Assembly (NCBI GenBank): GCA_904384255.1
Contig: CAJFJP010000004.1
Span: 1 to 42,842 of the forward strand
DNA from: Candidatus Timburyella stercoris
Lineage (GTDB): Bacteria; Bacillota; Clostridia; Oscillospirales; Acutalibacteraceae
Reading direction: 5' to 3'
Length of the DNA stretch: 42,842 bases
Below are positions 21,547 through 30,231 of this stretch, in pieces (positions within the stretch are counted from its first letter, which is position 1; each line of letters opens with the position of its first letter). The notes under the pieces are model-generated. The model searched no databases. It was not told where the DNA came from and saw nothing but the letters and a program-made list of their open reading frames with translations. The position numbers were made by a program, and so were the translations under genes.

Positions 21547-22818
21547 ATGAGATTTGATAAGATGACCAAGGCAGAGTTGTCTGACGCATTAAAAAGCGAG
21601 CAGGCCCGCTATGATGAGCTGAAAGGCAGGGGGCTTAAGCTGAACATGTCTAGGGGAATTCCGTCGCTTGAGCAGCTTGCGCTCAGTAAGGAATTTTTCC
21701 ACAATGTCGATTTTGAAAATGCCTTTGCAGAGGACGGCACCGACTGTCGCAATTACGGCGTCCCATTCGGCCTGCCGGAGCTAAGAAAGCTGTTTGCCGG
21801 CATAATGGGCGCTGATGCTGATAATGTAATAATCGGCGGAAATTCATCTTTAAATCTTATGTTTGATATGATATCGCAGGCCATGCTGTTAGGTTTTGGC
21901 GGCGAGCCGTGGCTAAAGCAGGGAAAGATTAAATTTTTATGCCCGGCGCCAGGGTATGACCGTCATTTCAAGGTGTGCGAGACACTTGGAATAGAAATGA
22001 TAACTGTTCCGATGACTGTGCATGGGCCGGATATGGATACTGTAGAGAGACTTGTAGCAAGTGATGATATGATTAAAGGCATGTGGTGTGTGCCGAAGTA
22101 TTCAAATCCGCAGGGATATATATACAGCGACGAGACGGTGAAACGTCTTGCCTCCATGAAAACGGCAGCGGCGGATTTCAGAATTTTCTGGGACAACGCA
22201 TATGTCGTTCACAGCCTTTACGGTGACGATCATCTCGCCTCTATTATTGATGAGTGCGCTGCTGCAGGCAATCCGGACAGGCCTATAGTGTTTGCATCTA
22301 CTTCGAAGATAGTGTATGCCGGTGCTGGGGTGAGTGCGGTAGCCTCAAGCGCTGACAATATGAAGCTGATTAAGGCAAGAATAACTACACAAACAATAGG
22401 TCCAGATAAAATTAATGAATTAAGGCATATGCGTATGTTTAAAACAGAGGCGGAGCTTAAAGCACATATGGAAAAGCACGCTGCTATACTTCGTCCAAAA
22501 TTTGAAGCGGTAATAGATGTATTTGAAAGAGAGCTTGGCGGCACCGGCCTTGCAGAGTGGACAAACCCACGCGGCGGATATTTTATAAGTGTAGATACGC
22601 TGGATGGATGCGCCTCTGAAACGGTGGCAATGTGCAAGGAGGCAGGCGTTGTATTTACTCCTGCCGGTGCAACGTATCCTTATGGGAAGGACCCATGGGA
22701 TAAGAATATACGTATTGCTCCGACATCTCCGTCGGTTGATGAGCTTAAACTGGCTATGGAATTGTTCTGCATTGCACTTAAGATTGTATCGGCAAAAAAG
22801 ATTATTGAAAATGCATAA
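21547..22818 (+). CDS. PLP-dependent aminotransferase, aspartate type Ic family
   Basis: A 423-aa fold-type I aminotransferase. The N-terminus (LNMSRGIPSLEQLALSKEFF), GNSSLNLMFDMISQAM (cofactor phosphate side), FLCPAPGYDRHF, SNPQGYIYSD, the Asp of FWDNAYVVH (about 216, binds the pyridine N) and the Schiff-base Lys in FASTSKIVYAGAGVS (about 254) are typical of the aspartate aminotransferase group common in Clostridia (Asp_aminotransf family). It transfers the amino group of aspartate or glutamate to a 2-oxoacid; substrate range cannot be read. ATG 21547 was preferred over the upstream in-frame 21517 because of GAGGGAGA upstream. It is a single-gene unit. Confidence 0.9.
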   Translation: MRFDKMTKAELSDALKSEQARYDELKGRGLKLNMSRGIPSLEQLALSKEFFHNVDFENAFAEDGTDCRNYGVPFGLPELRKLFAGIMGADADNVIIGGNSSLNLMFDMISQAMLLGFGGEPWLKQGKIKFLCPAPGYDRHFKVCETLGIEMITVPMTVHGPDMDTVERLVASDDMIKGMWCVPKYSNPQGYIYSDETVKRLASMKTAAADFRIFWDNAYVVHSLYGDDHLASIIDECAAAGNPDRPIVFASTSKIVYAGAGVSAVASSADNMKLIKARITTQTIGPDKINELRHMRMFKTEAELKAHMEKHAAILRPKFEAVIDVFERELGGTGLAEWTNPRGGYFISVDTLDGCASETVAMCKEAGVVFTPAGATYPYGKDPWDKNIRIAPTSPSVDELKLAMELFCIALKIVSAKKIIENA

Positions 22819-22853
22819 TAAATAATTGTTTACAATTAATATGTTAATATTAT

Positions 22854-22882
22854 TTGACAATTACTGTTTTGCAAAATATAAT
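22854..22882 (+). promoter_or_regulatory. Promoter of secD-secF
   Basis: TTGACA (22854-22859), 17-nt spacer, TATAAT (22877-22882): exact consensus, 63 nt before the secD start codon. Confidence 0.85.
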
Positions 22883-22944
22883 AATATCTATGATGCAATC
22901 TATTGACCAAGGCTTAAAATATTTATGTTTTGGAGGATGTGCCC

Positions 22945-24297
22945 ATGAAAAAGGCGGGTAAACCTATTTCAATTATAGTTATCCTGCTTGTATTTGCCTT
23001 TACATATTTTTCTGTATTTGGCGCAGATAATTATTTTGGCGAGAAAAGGATAATATATTTCAAGGACTACAGCGACATAAGACTGGGTATGGATGTCGGC
23101 GGCGGATGGCAAACAGTATATACGCCTGAGACGGAGAACGGCAGCGTACCGACGATGGAAGAGCTGGAAAATATCAAGCAGAAGCTTATGACCAGGATGC
23201 AATATCTCCGTCTTACGGATTATGATATAAGCATTAATGAAGAATCAGGCAAGCTCACAGTCCATCATCAGAATTATGATAATAATGAGATAACAGTAGC
23301 AGAAGCATTTTATGACATGGGTCAAACAGGCCTTGTACAGATATGCAGCGGAAGTACAAATACAAATGTTTTGGCTGACTCCAACGGCGGAATAAAGCGT
23401 GCCGACGTAATGTATGATGCGGTAAACGGTTATTATATTAGAATATATTTTACATCTGCCGGATCTGATGCAATGGCAGCGGGAACAAACGGTGTAAGCA
23501 GTTTGTCTGTTTGGGTTGACGGACAAAATGTAGCGTCTCCTTCAATATCGGAGGCGATAACCAATGGACAAATTAATATAACAATGTCCAGCGAATACGA
23601 AGCGTATCATCTTGCCGGTCTGATGAATTCAGGGTCTTTGCCGTATAAGCTCAGCACCGACACTTATGACGCCTTTACGCCGACTATGGGCGATAATGTT
23701 ATGCTGACGCTTATTATATCAGCAGGCATGCTTTTGGCTGCGGCGATAATAGTGCTTATAGTAAAATACAAGCTGCCGGGCATAGCGGCGAGCATTGCGC
23801 TTATAGGCCAGGCGGCAGGACTTATGGCGGTTATGACAGGCTTCTTCTCACCGGTAAATTCTATAACCTTTACTCTGCCTGTAGCTGCTGCAATACTTAT
23901 CTCGATGTTTGTAGGCATTTCTATGGCAATGGCGACGGCTGCTAATATTAAGGCGGAGATAAATAATGACCGAACGATAGACGGCGCGGTAATAACTGGA
24001 TATCAGAAGACGTTGCCAGGGCTTATAGGCAGCACAATAGTATTAGCGGTAATAGCAATAGTACTTATGGGTACATTTGGGTTTGGTCACAGCTTCACGG
24101 CAAGAATATTCAGCAACATATTCTTCTTTGGAACGCCGGTAGAAGGCCATGTATATTATTTTGCGTATGTACTGTTTGGCGGTGTACTGTTCAGTGCATT
24201 TATGAACGCAATAGTATCAAGGATAATACTCAGAGGCTTGTCGGGCTTTAAGGCATTGAGACGTCCATCGCTTTACGGAGGTGTTAACAATGACTGA
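22945..24297 (+). CDS. secD: Protein translocase subunit SecD (divergent)
   Basis: A 450-aa RND-family membrane protein. A first membrane helix (ISIIVILLVFAFTYFSVFG) leads into an extracytoplasmic part with the SecD-type motif LGMDVGGG, a P1-type domain and a head (about 30-245). Then come five predicted membrane helices (about 255-275, 285-300, 310-330, 355-380, 410-430). SecD with SecF uses proton motive force to pull exported proteins through SecYEG. ATG 22945 follows GGAGG at 8 nt. It overlaps secF by 8 nt. It is shorter and more divergent than E. coli SecD; assignment rests on motif, topology and the secF neighbour. Confidence 0.85.
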   Translation: MKKAGKPISIIVILLVFAFTYFSVFGADNYFGEKRIIYFKDYSDIRLGMDVGGGWQTVYTPETENGSVPTMEELENIKQKLMTRMQYLRLTDYDISINEESGKLTVHHQNYDNNEITVAEAFYDMGQTGLVQICSGSTNTNVLADSNGGIKRADVMYDAVNGYYIRIYFTSAGSDAMAAGTNGVSSLSVWVDGQNVASPSISEAITNGQINITMSSEYEAYHLAGLMNSGSLPYKLSTDTYDAFTPTMGDNVMLTLIISAGMLLAAAIIVLIVKYKLPGIAASIALIGQAAGLMAVMTGFFSPVNSITFTLPVAAAILISMFVGISMAMATAANIKAEINNDRTIDGAVITGYQKTLPGLIGSTIVLAVIAIVLMGTFGFGHSFTARIFSNIFFFGTPVEGHVYYFAYVLFGGVLFSAFMNAIVSRIILRGLSGFKALRRPSLYGGVNND

Positions 24298-25006
24298 TAA
24301 AAAAGTCTTTACTGGCAAGATTAAGCTGGTTTTGCTCATATCGCTTGCAGTTGCGGTAGTCGGTGCGGTTGTGCAGCTTATATTTGGATTTTATGCTGAG
24401 AGCGGGCACAGCTCTGTTATAACATCGGACTCAATGGGCATGTTCGTCCTTAAATGTTTATATGCTGTATTAATACTTGCAATTTTGCTCTTTATATATG
24501 TATGGATAAGATTTAATAAGCTGAGGTGGTTCAGTGCTTTTATATCATCTGCCGTGACAGCATTAATAGCTTCAGCGCTGCTTTTCTTTATATATACAAT
24601 AATACGCGTACCGTTTAGTGATTTCTTTTTTGCATCGTTAGCGGCGGTATTTTGCTACACAGCGTATAATGTGTCGATGATATTTGAAAAGTACCGTGAA
24701 AGAAAAGTTGAGCTTGTTGACAAAGCATCTAAAGAAGAGATTATGAATTTATCAATAGGTCAGGCGTTTAAGCCGCTTTTGATATCTTCTTGCATAATAT
24801 ATCTTGCTGCTGTTGTTGCAATAGTAGTATCGCTTTTTACCGGAAGTTTTGGAATTGCAAGATATATGCTACCGCTTTTGCTTGGCCTTGCGGTGTCGTT
24901 TATTCTTTCAATATTTGTAGCGGGACCTCTGTGGATAAAAATTTCACGTTCATCCTCTTCGTCATCGCAGAAAAAATCCAGCGGTAAAAATGGAAAGAAA
25001 AAATAG
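24290..25006 (+). CDS. secF: Protein translocase subunit SecF-like (reduced)
   Basis: A 238-aa protein with about six hydrophobic helices (near 13-33, 48-68, 78-100, 103-125, 168-190, 196-216) and a Ser/Lys-rich basic tail (SSSSSSQKKSSGKNGKKK). Position right after secD, with an 8-nt overlap, supports SecF. The usual first periplasmic domain and the D-F-x-G-G motif are absent: only about 15 residues (FYAESGHSSVITSD) lie between helices 1 and 2. It is therefore a stripped-down SecF or a SecF-derived partner. Start ATG 24290 with GGAGGTG. Confidence 0.7.
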   Translation: MTDKKVFTGKIKLVLLISLAVAVVGAVVQLIFGFYAESGHSSVITSDSMGMFVLKCLYAVLILAILLFIYVWIRFNKLRWFSAFISSAVTALIASALLFFIYTIIRVPFSDFFFASLAAVFCYTAYNVSMIFEKYRERKVELVDKASKEEIMNLSIGQAFKPLLISSCIIYLAAVVAIVVSLFTGSFGIARYMLPLLLGLAVSFILSIFVAGPLWIKISRSSSSSSQKKSSGKNGKKK

Positions 25007-25041
25007 TAAATATACATTAAATCTTTATAAAATAAAAAATT

Positions 25042-25068
25042 AAGGACAGTGCAAAACTGTCCTTTTTT
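25042..25068 (+). terminator. Terminator after secF
   Basis: GGACAGT (25044-25050), loop GCAAA, ACTGTCC (25056-25062), then TTTTTT. Confidence 0.9.
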
Positions 25069-25725
25069 GCTGCCTGCGTAAAAAGCAAAATTTTTATGGC
25101 GGCTTAGCTGATAAAAGCTATAAGCATCAGATTTATGGAACATGTTTATAAAAAAACATTTTAAATTGGCCGAACTATAACAACACATGTTTATTGTAAG
25201 CGACGGCAAGCCATAATAATATATTTTGTGCACTTTAAGCTGCCGTATGTCAAACAGAATATGGTTTTCAGTGTTTTTCCCTTGCGGACTGTGTTAAAAT
25301 TTTTGCCATACAGCAATATGGAGAAATTTATGCCTTGTACATACGAAAACCTTCTCGCTGGAAACTGCTTTACACCTAAAATTCCGGCAGCAGAAATGAA
25401 TTTTTGCCGTTAAGACCGCCGATGTACTGATACACGCCAAAAGTGAAAAAGTGAAAAGTCGATGAGGCAGTGTATTTTGGCATACCTGGTTTAGCTCCCG
25501 GCAGCTTAAATTTTAGCCTTGTGACGCGGCCGTCATAAAGCATTGGCTCAATCATCCGAGCACTGTCACCCAGCATGGCTCAAACTTTCGGCTCGGCCCA
25601 TATATTGACATGCGATTTTTATATCTTTAACTTAGATTAATAAAATACAGCATTGTCTTAAAATCTCGTGGCGATGACGTCTGAAGAATAAACGAGATCG
25701 AGAAAATAAATCTTAATAGGAAAAA
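25069..25725. other. Intergenic region, no supportable gene
   Basis: About 650 bp between the secF terminator and the end of thpR. A minus-strand frame near 25376-25576 has a coding-like stretch (RVTRLKFKLPGAK) but no ribosome binding site or recognised family, so it may be a gene remnant. No RNA or repeat identified. Confidence 0.35.
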
Positions 25726-26253
25726 TTAAAGTAAATCTTTGCCATATATTTCGGTATAAACCATTTTGTTATTCTTGCGCTCAGACTTCATAAGACTTAT
25801 CCTTTTAGCGTAAGCGGTTAGTGCTGTACAAAAAATTTGCTTTGCGGTATAATAATTATTATCGCTGATATTTACTCTGCGCGCAAGAGTTATATGTGGT
25901 TTAAAGGAGCGTGACTCTATTTTAAATCCATTTGAGAGCAATCCTTGCGTAAGCTGCTGCTGTATTTTTTCTATGGCTGATTTATCTTCTATGCCGGTCC
26001 AGAGAATATCGCCGTCATTGCGGCGAAAATGTCCAAGTCCCTTAATTTTGTATTCAAATTTTGGAGCGCATATATCATCTATAATATTTATAATCTCCTG
26101 CACGCGATTAGTTTCGCCTATAAAGTTAAGTGTTACATGCAAGTTTTGCGGCGGTACAAAATTAATATTGCATAACTGAGAAAGACGTAACTCGCGCTCA
26201 TGGATTTTTCCTATAATACTTTTACTTAATAATATGGCAATAAATAATCTCAC
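25726..26253 (-). CDS. thpR: RNA 2',3'-cyclic phosphodiesterase (2H family)
   Basis: A 175-aa 2H phosphoesterase with both signature motifs, HVTL (39-42) in NLHVTLNFIGE and HITL (120-123) in FKPHITLARR. It follows the ThpR/LigT layout, including VPPQNLHVTLNF. The enzyme opens 2',3'-cyclic phosphate ends of RNA to 2'-phosphate and can act in tRNA repair. The start is GTG 26253 with AAAGGATG upstream. It is divergent from the HD-domain gene, with 78 nt between them that must hold both promoters. Confidence 0.92.
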   Translation of the reverse strand: MRLFIAILLSKSIIGKIHERELRLSQLCNINFVPPQNLHVTLNFIGETNRVQEIINIIDDICAPKFEYKIKGLGHFRRNDGDILWTGIEDKSAIEKIQQQLTQGLLSNGFKIESRSFKPHITLARRVNISDNNYYTAKQIFCTALTAYAKRISLMKSERKNNKMVYTEIYGKDLL

Positions 26254-26331
26254 ATTATCATCCTTTAAAGCAGATTACTTAGTAAGTTTAACACAAGGCA
26301 AAGCTGTTTAAAAGAGCAGGGAGCTGACAAA

Positions 26332-26934
26332 ATGAGCAATAATCTTGAAAAGCAGGTAAAATTTCTTTTAGAAGTCGACAAGATGAAAAATATACTCCGC
26401 CAAACGCTTAAAATATCGGACCGGAGCAGAGAGGATGACGCAGAACATTCTTGGCATTTTGCGCTTATGGCATTTGTCCTCAGTGAATATGCGTCAGAAG
26501 GCGTTGATATAAACAGGGTTATAAAAATGGCGCTGGTACACGATTTGGTGGAAATTTATGCCGGGGATACATATGCTTATGATATTGAGAGTAATAAGAG
26601 CAAAGCCGAGCGCGAAAAAGCGTCGGCTGACAAGCTGTTTTCAATATTGCCGGAGGAGCAGGGAAGAGAAATAAGAGATCTATGGGAGGAATTTGACGCC
26701 GAACAGACGCCTGACGCCTGCTTTGCGGCAGCGATAGACCGGCTGCAGCCAATGCTGAATAATTATTATACTGACGGTCAGAGCTGGAAAAGTCATAAGG
26801 TGGCAAGCGCATCCGTTTATAAGCGCATGGAGCCTATACGCCGTGCATCTGAAGAGCTTTGGCGGTTTGCAGCAAGTCTTGTAGACGATGCAGTAAAAAA
26901 AGAATGGCTGATAGACAACGGCAAAGAGCTGTAA
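26332..26934 (+). CDS. HD-domain 5'-nucleotidase-like protein (YfbR/HDDC2 type)
   Basis: A 200-aa metal-dependent phosphohydrolase. The HD residues are visible: H39 in DDAEHSWHFALMAF, H70-D71 in ALVHDLVEIYAGDT and a later Asp in AAAIDRLQPML. The E-H-S-W-H and H-D-L-V-E-x-x-x-G-D-T patterns match the YfbR/HDDC2 group, which dephosphorylates deoxynucleoside 5'-monophosphates; the exact substrate is inference. Start ATG 26332 follows GGGAG. Length is typical. It stands alone, divergent from thpR. Confidence 0.88.
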   Translation: MSNNLEKQVKFLLEVDKMKNILRQTLKISDRSREDDAEHSWHFALMAFVLSEYASEGVDINRVIKMALVHDLVEIYAGDTYAYDIESNKSKAEREKASADKLFSILPEEQGREIRDLWEEFDAEQTPDACFAAAIDRLQPMLNNYYTDGQSWKSHKVASASVYKRMEPIRRASEELWRFAASLVDDAVKKEWLIDNGKEL

Positions 26935-27338
26935 ATATAGATTTAATGTATTATCGGATTTTGGGCACATGTATGGCTAAAATATTAAAGGACATAATAA
27001 GATTTTATTCTGTTTTTATCTGATATAGTATGTATTGGATTTCGCAAAATCGCCATACATTATATTACGATGCTATTGCCAGTATTGCTGAGTGCTCATA
27101 CAAAATGCCTAAAAGCATAAAATTCTTGGCATATACCCTTTTGCATTATTATAAATTGTTCATCATCATATTTAATAATGCTTTATTTTAAAATTTACAT
27201 ATTTGTACTGCAACTTTAGCCGTATATACTGTGTTGACCATTATAGCTGCAATTAGTCTATCATATAAATTATATCTATATTTTATATATGCCGGCTATA
27301 AAATTATTAAAATGATAAGAGTAAAAATATTTTCAAAA
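26935..27338. other. Intergenic region before the MerR gene, no gene seen
   Basis: About 400 bp of AT-rich sequence without coding potential or clear terminator. The regulatory dyads of the MerR gene start at 27339. Confidence 0.4.
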
Positions 27339-27386
27339 TTACGCGGCGTAATATATTGCTTGTTACGCGGCGTAATACTTTATAAT
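27339..27386 (+). promoter_or_regulatory. MerR-type promoter with two identical palindromes
   Basis: TTGCTT (27356-27361) and TATAAT (27381-27386) are separated by 19 nt, the stretched spacing typical of MerR-controlled promoters. The spacer contains the palindrome TTACGCGGCGTAA (27363-27375). An identical copy lies at 27339-27351, exactly 24 bp upstream. MerR dimers bind such spacer palindromes and untwist the DNA to activate; the second copy may give repression or cooperativity. The gene starts at 27411. Confidence 0.8.
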
Positions 27387-27410
27387 TGCTGGTGAAAGGA
27401 GTGAAAATCC

Positions 27411-28127
27411 ATGCAAAGCTATACTACAGGTGAAATGGCAAAGCTATGCGGAGTATCTGTCAGAACAGTTCAATTTTATGATGCAAAGGGAGTGCTTAAG
27501 CCGTCGCAGCTTACAGAGGGCGGACGAAGAATTTATACAGAAGATGACTTGGCGGGCATGCGTATTATATGCACGCTTAAATCATTAGGGCTTTCTTTAT
27601 CCTCTATTAAGGACATCATGCAGAGCGGCCGGCCGATAGATATGCTGTCGCAATTGCTAAAAGAGCGGAAAAAACAGCTTGAAAGCGAGGCGGAAAATAT
27701 TCGTCACAGTCGAGAGATAATTGATAATATTCTGTCCGAAATCAATACTTCAAAAGCTATTTCGCTTGAATATATTACAGGCATGGAACAAAGAATGAAA
27801 GAAAAAAAGAAAATGTCAAGCCTTTATGTAAAGATGTCTGCTTTAGCCGCAGTTATGGCAGTGTTAGGGATTGCCGCAATAGTTATATGGGCTGTAAGCG
27901 GCTTGTGGTGGATATTTGCTGTTACTATTCCGATTGTAATTGCATTGGCCATACTGCTTACTAACATATATTATAAAAACGCACGGTATATATGCCCTGA
28001 ATGCCAGTCAAAATTTAAGCCTAAATTTTTAGAATTTTTATTCGCGAATCACACAGTAAAAATGCGAAAGCTCACTTGTACAAAATGCCATCAAAAAAAT
28101 TGGTGCATTGAAAGCTGTGATGAATAA
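27411..28127 (+). CDS. Membrane-tethered MerR-family regulator with zinc ribbon
   Basis: A 238-aa protein. Residues 1-70 are a MerR winged helix (YTTGEMAKLCGVSVRTVQFY, GRRIYTEDDLAGMRIICTLK), followed by the dimerisation coiled coil (about 75-130). Two adjacent membrane helices (about 142-162 and 165-187) follow, then a C-terminal zinc-ribbon-like domain with ICPEC (C195, C198) and CTKC (C223, C226). The effector is unknown; the Cys pairs may bind metal. Start ATG 27411 after AAAGGAG. The stretched promoter with MerR dyads directly upstream suggests autoregulation. Confidence 0.88.
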   Translation: MQSYTTGEMAKLCGVSVRTVQFYDAKGVLKPSQLTEGGRRIYTEDDLAGMRIICTLKSLGLSLSSIKDIMQSGRPIDMLSQLLKERKKQLESEAENIRHSREIIDNILSEINTSKAISLEYITGMEQRMKEKKKMSSLYVKMSALAAVMAVLGIAAIVIWAVSGLWWIFAVTIPIVIALAILLTNIYYKNARYICPECQSKFKPKFLEFLFANHTVKMRKLTCTKCHQKNWCIESCDE

Positions 28128-28477
28128 TGATTTAATATTTCATCGTCAAATTCGCCGATTAATTTATTTGAATAGGCTTTAATATAACATATAACAGCCA
28201 TATAAAATATAAATTAGTCTAATTTAAGCAATAAAACTCCAAAGACATCATCAGATGTGCCGACCAAGCCGGCAAAACATTTCCAATTTTTGCATATGAA
28301 TACAGATGATGTATCTGTACACTTATCTATAAGGTATATTTAAAGCTGCTTGATAGAGCATCACTGTCGGAACAAAGCTGCACCGACAAGCAATAAGGGC
28401 GCAATATAAAATGCAGACAGAATTAATAAAGTAACGACGTTAAACTTTAATATAGGCTTGAAGCGTACAAAAATTAC
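28128..28477. other. Intergenic region after the MerR gene, no gene seen
   Basis: AT-rich, no coding frame, RNA gene or repeat recognised. Confidence 0.4.
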
Positions 28478-28507
28478 TAAAGGCCACCGCTTTAGCGGTG
28501 GCCTTTA
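28478..28507 (-). terminator. Strong hairpin at the end of the aromatic gene cluster
   Basis: TAAAGGCCACCGCT (28478-28491) and AGCGGTGGCCTTTA (28494-28507) pair perfectly over 14 bp around TT. On the minus strand it is followed by a T-rich stretch, so it probably ends the aro/pheA transcript after the decayed acetyltransferase gene. Confidence 0.8.
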
Positions 28508-28544
28508 AATGCATTATTTTGTGAAAAATATTTTCTATACTTTT

Positions 28545-29045
28545 GTCCAGTATTATGCCGATATATGCGGCCGGCTGAGTATCATAGTCATATTCAGCCA
28601 AGGCCTTTTTGAGCCACGCGACGTAGCGCCACTTTACGCATTTATATCCGGTACTTTGGTAAATTCCTATCTGACGAAATCCTAAAGATTTATACAGCCC
28701 TTTTCTTCTTATATTGAACAAAGCTATTCCGGCATATACCGTATTTATCACCTGAAGCTTTAATATCTCCATTAAAACTAAATAAAGCTGTTTCCGCCCA
28801 CTATTGATTTGAGGTCACAGTCAATATAAACTGACAGCTCGGCGTTCAGATTATATTTCTGACGCTCCATCAACTGGTGTGCATAGACATGCACTATTAT
28901 TTTATCTGCCTTTTCACAAACTAAATAAGGACAAAAGCTCGCGATTTTTTATACACTCTGCAAAAGCGGCTGTACAGGGCGGCGCTTTATATATTCGGAA
29001 TATATCTTCAGCAGTCCGCTGCTGTCTTTTGGAGCTGGAAGGCAT
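28545..29045 (-). pseudogene. Decayed GNAT acetyltransferase (phosphinothricin-type)
   Basis: Consecutive pieces of a GNAT enzyme lie on one strand in different frames. They are a start at 29045 (MPSSSKRQQRTAEDIF), SSGLLKIYSEYI, then PYLVCEKADKIIVHVYAHQL and NLNAELSVYID. After a frameshift near 28800 come KQLYLVLMEILKL, NTVYAGIALFN, then YKSLGFRQIGIYQSTGY and WRYVAWLKKAL. This is the order of a phosphinothricin-type N-acetyltransferase (acetyl-CoA motif region, then LGF and GY-W). In-frame stops separate the blocks, so no full enzyme is made. It begins 28 nt after the pheA stop, as a former last gene of the operon. Confidence 0.7.
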
Positions 29046-29072
29046 ATTTTTACCTTTATATTCTTCCTCAGC

Positions 29073-30218
29073 TTAATGCATATCTGCAAGCCGGTCGTGA
29101 TAGTTGCCGAGCACTTTAAAATCCTGCATTTCGTTTTTAAGGGCAGAAAGCAGCCGCCAAGTCTCCTCGCGGTTTATATTTCCGGTAAAATCGAGATAAA
29201 ACATATATTCAAATTTGCCGGAATGCTTGGGCCGCGACTCTATTTTGGTGAGATTAAGCCCCAGCGCCGCAAATCTTGCAAGAGTACGATAAAGCGTGCC
29301 CGGCCGGTGATCGAGTGAGAATACAATACTTATCTTATCGGCATCGGCAGATGATGAAAGCCGGCGCGACAGCGCGACAAATCGCGTGGAATTATTTGAA
29401 GTGTTCTGTATACCTTCTTTGATAATCTCAAGCCCATACTGTGACGCCGCCAGCTTTGATGCTATGGCGCCAAGGCTGACAACGTTTTCCTTAGATATCC
29501 TGAAAGCCGCAGCAGCAGTGCTGAGCTCTTCTATTTGCTGCATGCCGTGCGCCTTTATAAACTCCGAGCACTGCGAGAGCGCCTGCTTATGTGAATATAC
29601 CGCCTTAATCGATGCTTCTGTTGCTCCTTTCACACCCAGCAGGCAGTGTATGACGGGAATTTCTATTCCCGCAACTATATAGAGCGGGTTGTTTATTAAT
29701 ATGTCATAAACTTCGAGCACCGAGCCGGCAGTGGAATTTTCTACCGGCATAACGGCATAATCAAAGCTGCCGTCATTTAGCAGTGCAGCGGCGGTATCGG
29801 CAAATGTCGGGAAAAATTCAATTTTTGCCTCATTAAAAATGCTGCGCGCCGCTATGTGAGCATATGCCCCTTCTCTGCCAAAACAGGCGACGCGGCAGGG
29901 CAAAGATGCGTCAAACTGTGTTGTTTTCTCATCCGCAGGCATACCCGAAGAGTCAATGATATCATGCTGCAGTGCACGGCTTAAATCCATAAGCGTGCCA
30001 TATAGCACCGATGCATAGCCCTTATATTTACCGGCAGAAGCGGAAAGACTTTCAAGTATAGCTTTTTCGCGCTCAGCGTCAAAAATAGGCATGCCGTTTT
30101 CTTTTTTGTACAGCGCTACATTCAGCGCCGTGTCCATTCTTTTACAAAAGAGCGGAACTAACTTTTCATCTATCTCATCTATCTGCTTTCTCAAAGCCTT
30201 CAGCTTGTCTTCAGCCAT
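29073..30218 (-). CDS. pheA: Chorismate mutase / prephenate dehydratase
   Basis: A 381-aa bifunctional enzyme making phenylpyruvate from chorismate. Residues 1-85 are an AroQ chorismate mutase (KLKALRKQIDEIDEKLVPLF, VALYKKENGMPIFDAEREK). Residues about 105-285 are prephenate dehydratase (VACFGREGAYAHIAA, MPVENSTAGSV, and the active-site TRF in NNSTRFVALS). The rest is an ACT domain with ESRP (GLNLTKIESRPKHSG), the Phe-binding feedback motif. ATG 30218 follows GGAGGT. It is the last intact gene of the cluster, 13 nt after aroC. It should be controlled by Phe both allosterically and through the leader upstream of aroF. Confidence 0.95.
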   Translation of the reverse strand: MAEDKLKALRKQIDEIDEKLVPLFCKRMDTALNVALYKKENGMPIFDAEREKAILESLSASAGKYKGYASVLYGTLMDLSRALQHDIIDSSGMPADEKTTQFDASLPCRVACFGREGAYAHIAARSIFNEAKIEFFPTFADTAAALLNDGSFDYAVMPVENSTAGSVLEVYDILINNPLYIVAGIEIPVIHCLLGVKGATEASIKAVYSHKQALSQCSEFIKAHGMQQIEELSTAAAAFRISKENVVSLGAIASKLAASQYGLEIIKEGIQNTSNNSTRFVALSRRLSSSADADKISIVFSLDHRPGTLYRTLARFAALGLNLTKIESRPKHSGKFEYMFYLDFTGNINREETWRLLSALKNEMQDFKVLGNYHDRLADMH

Positions 30219-30231
30219 ATGTACCTCCAAA

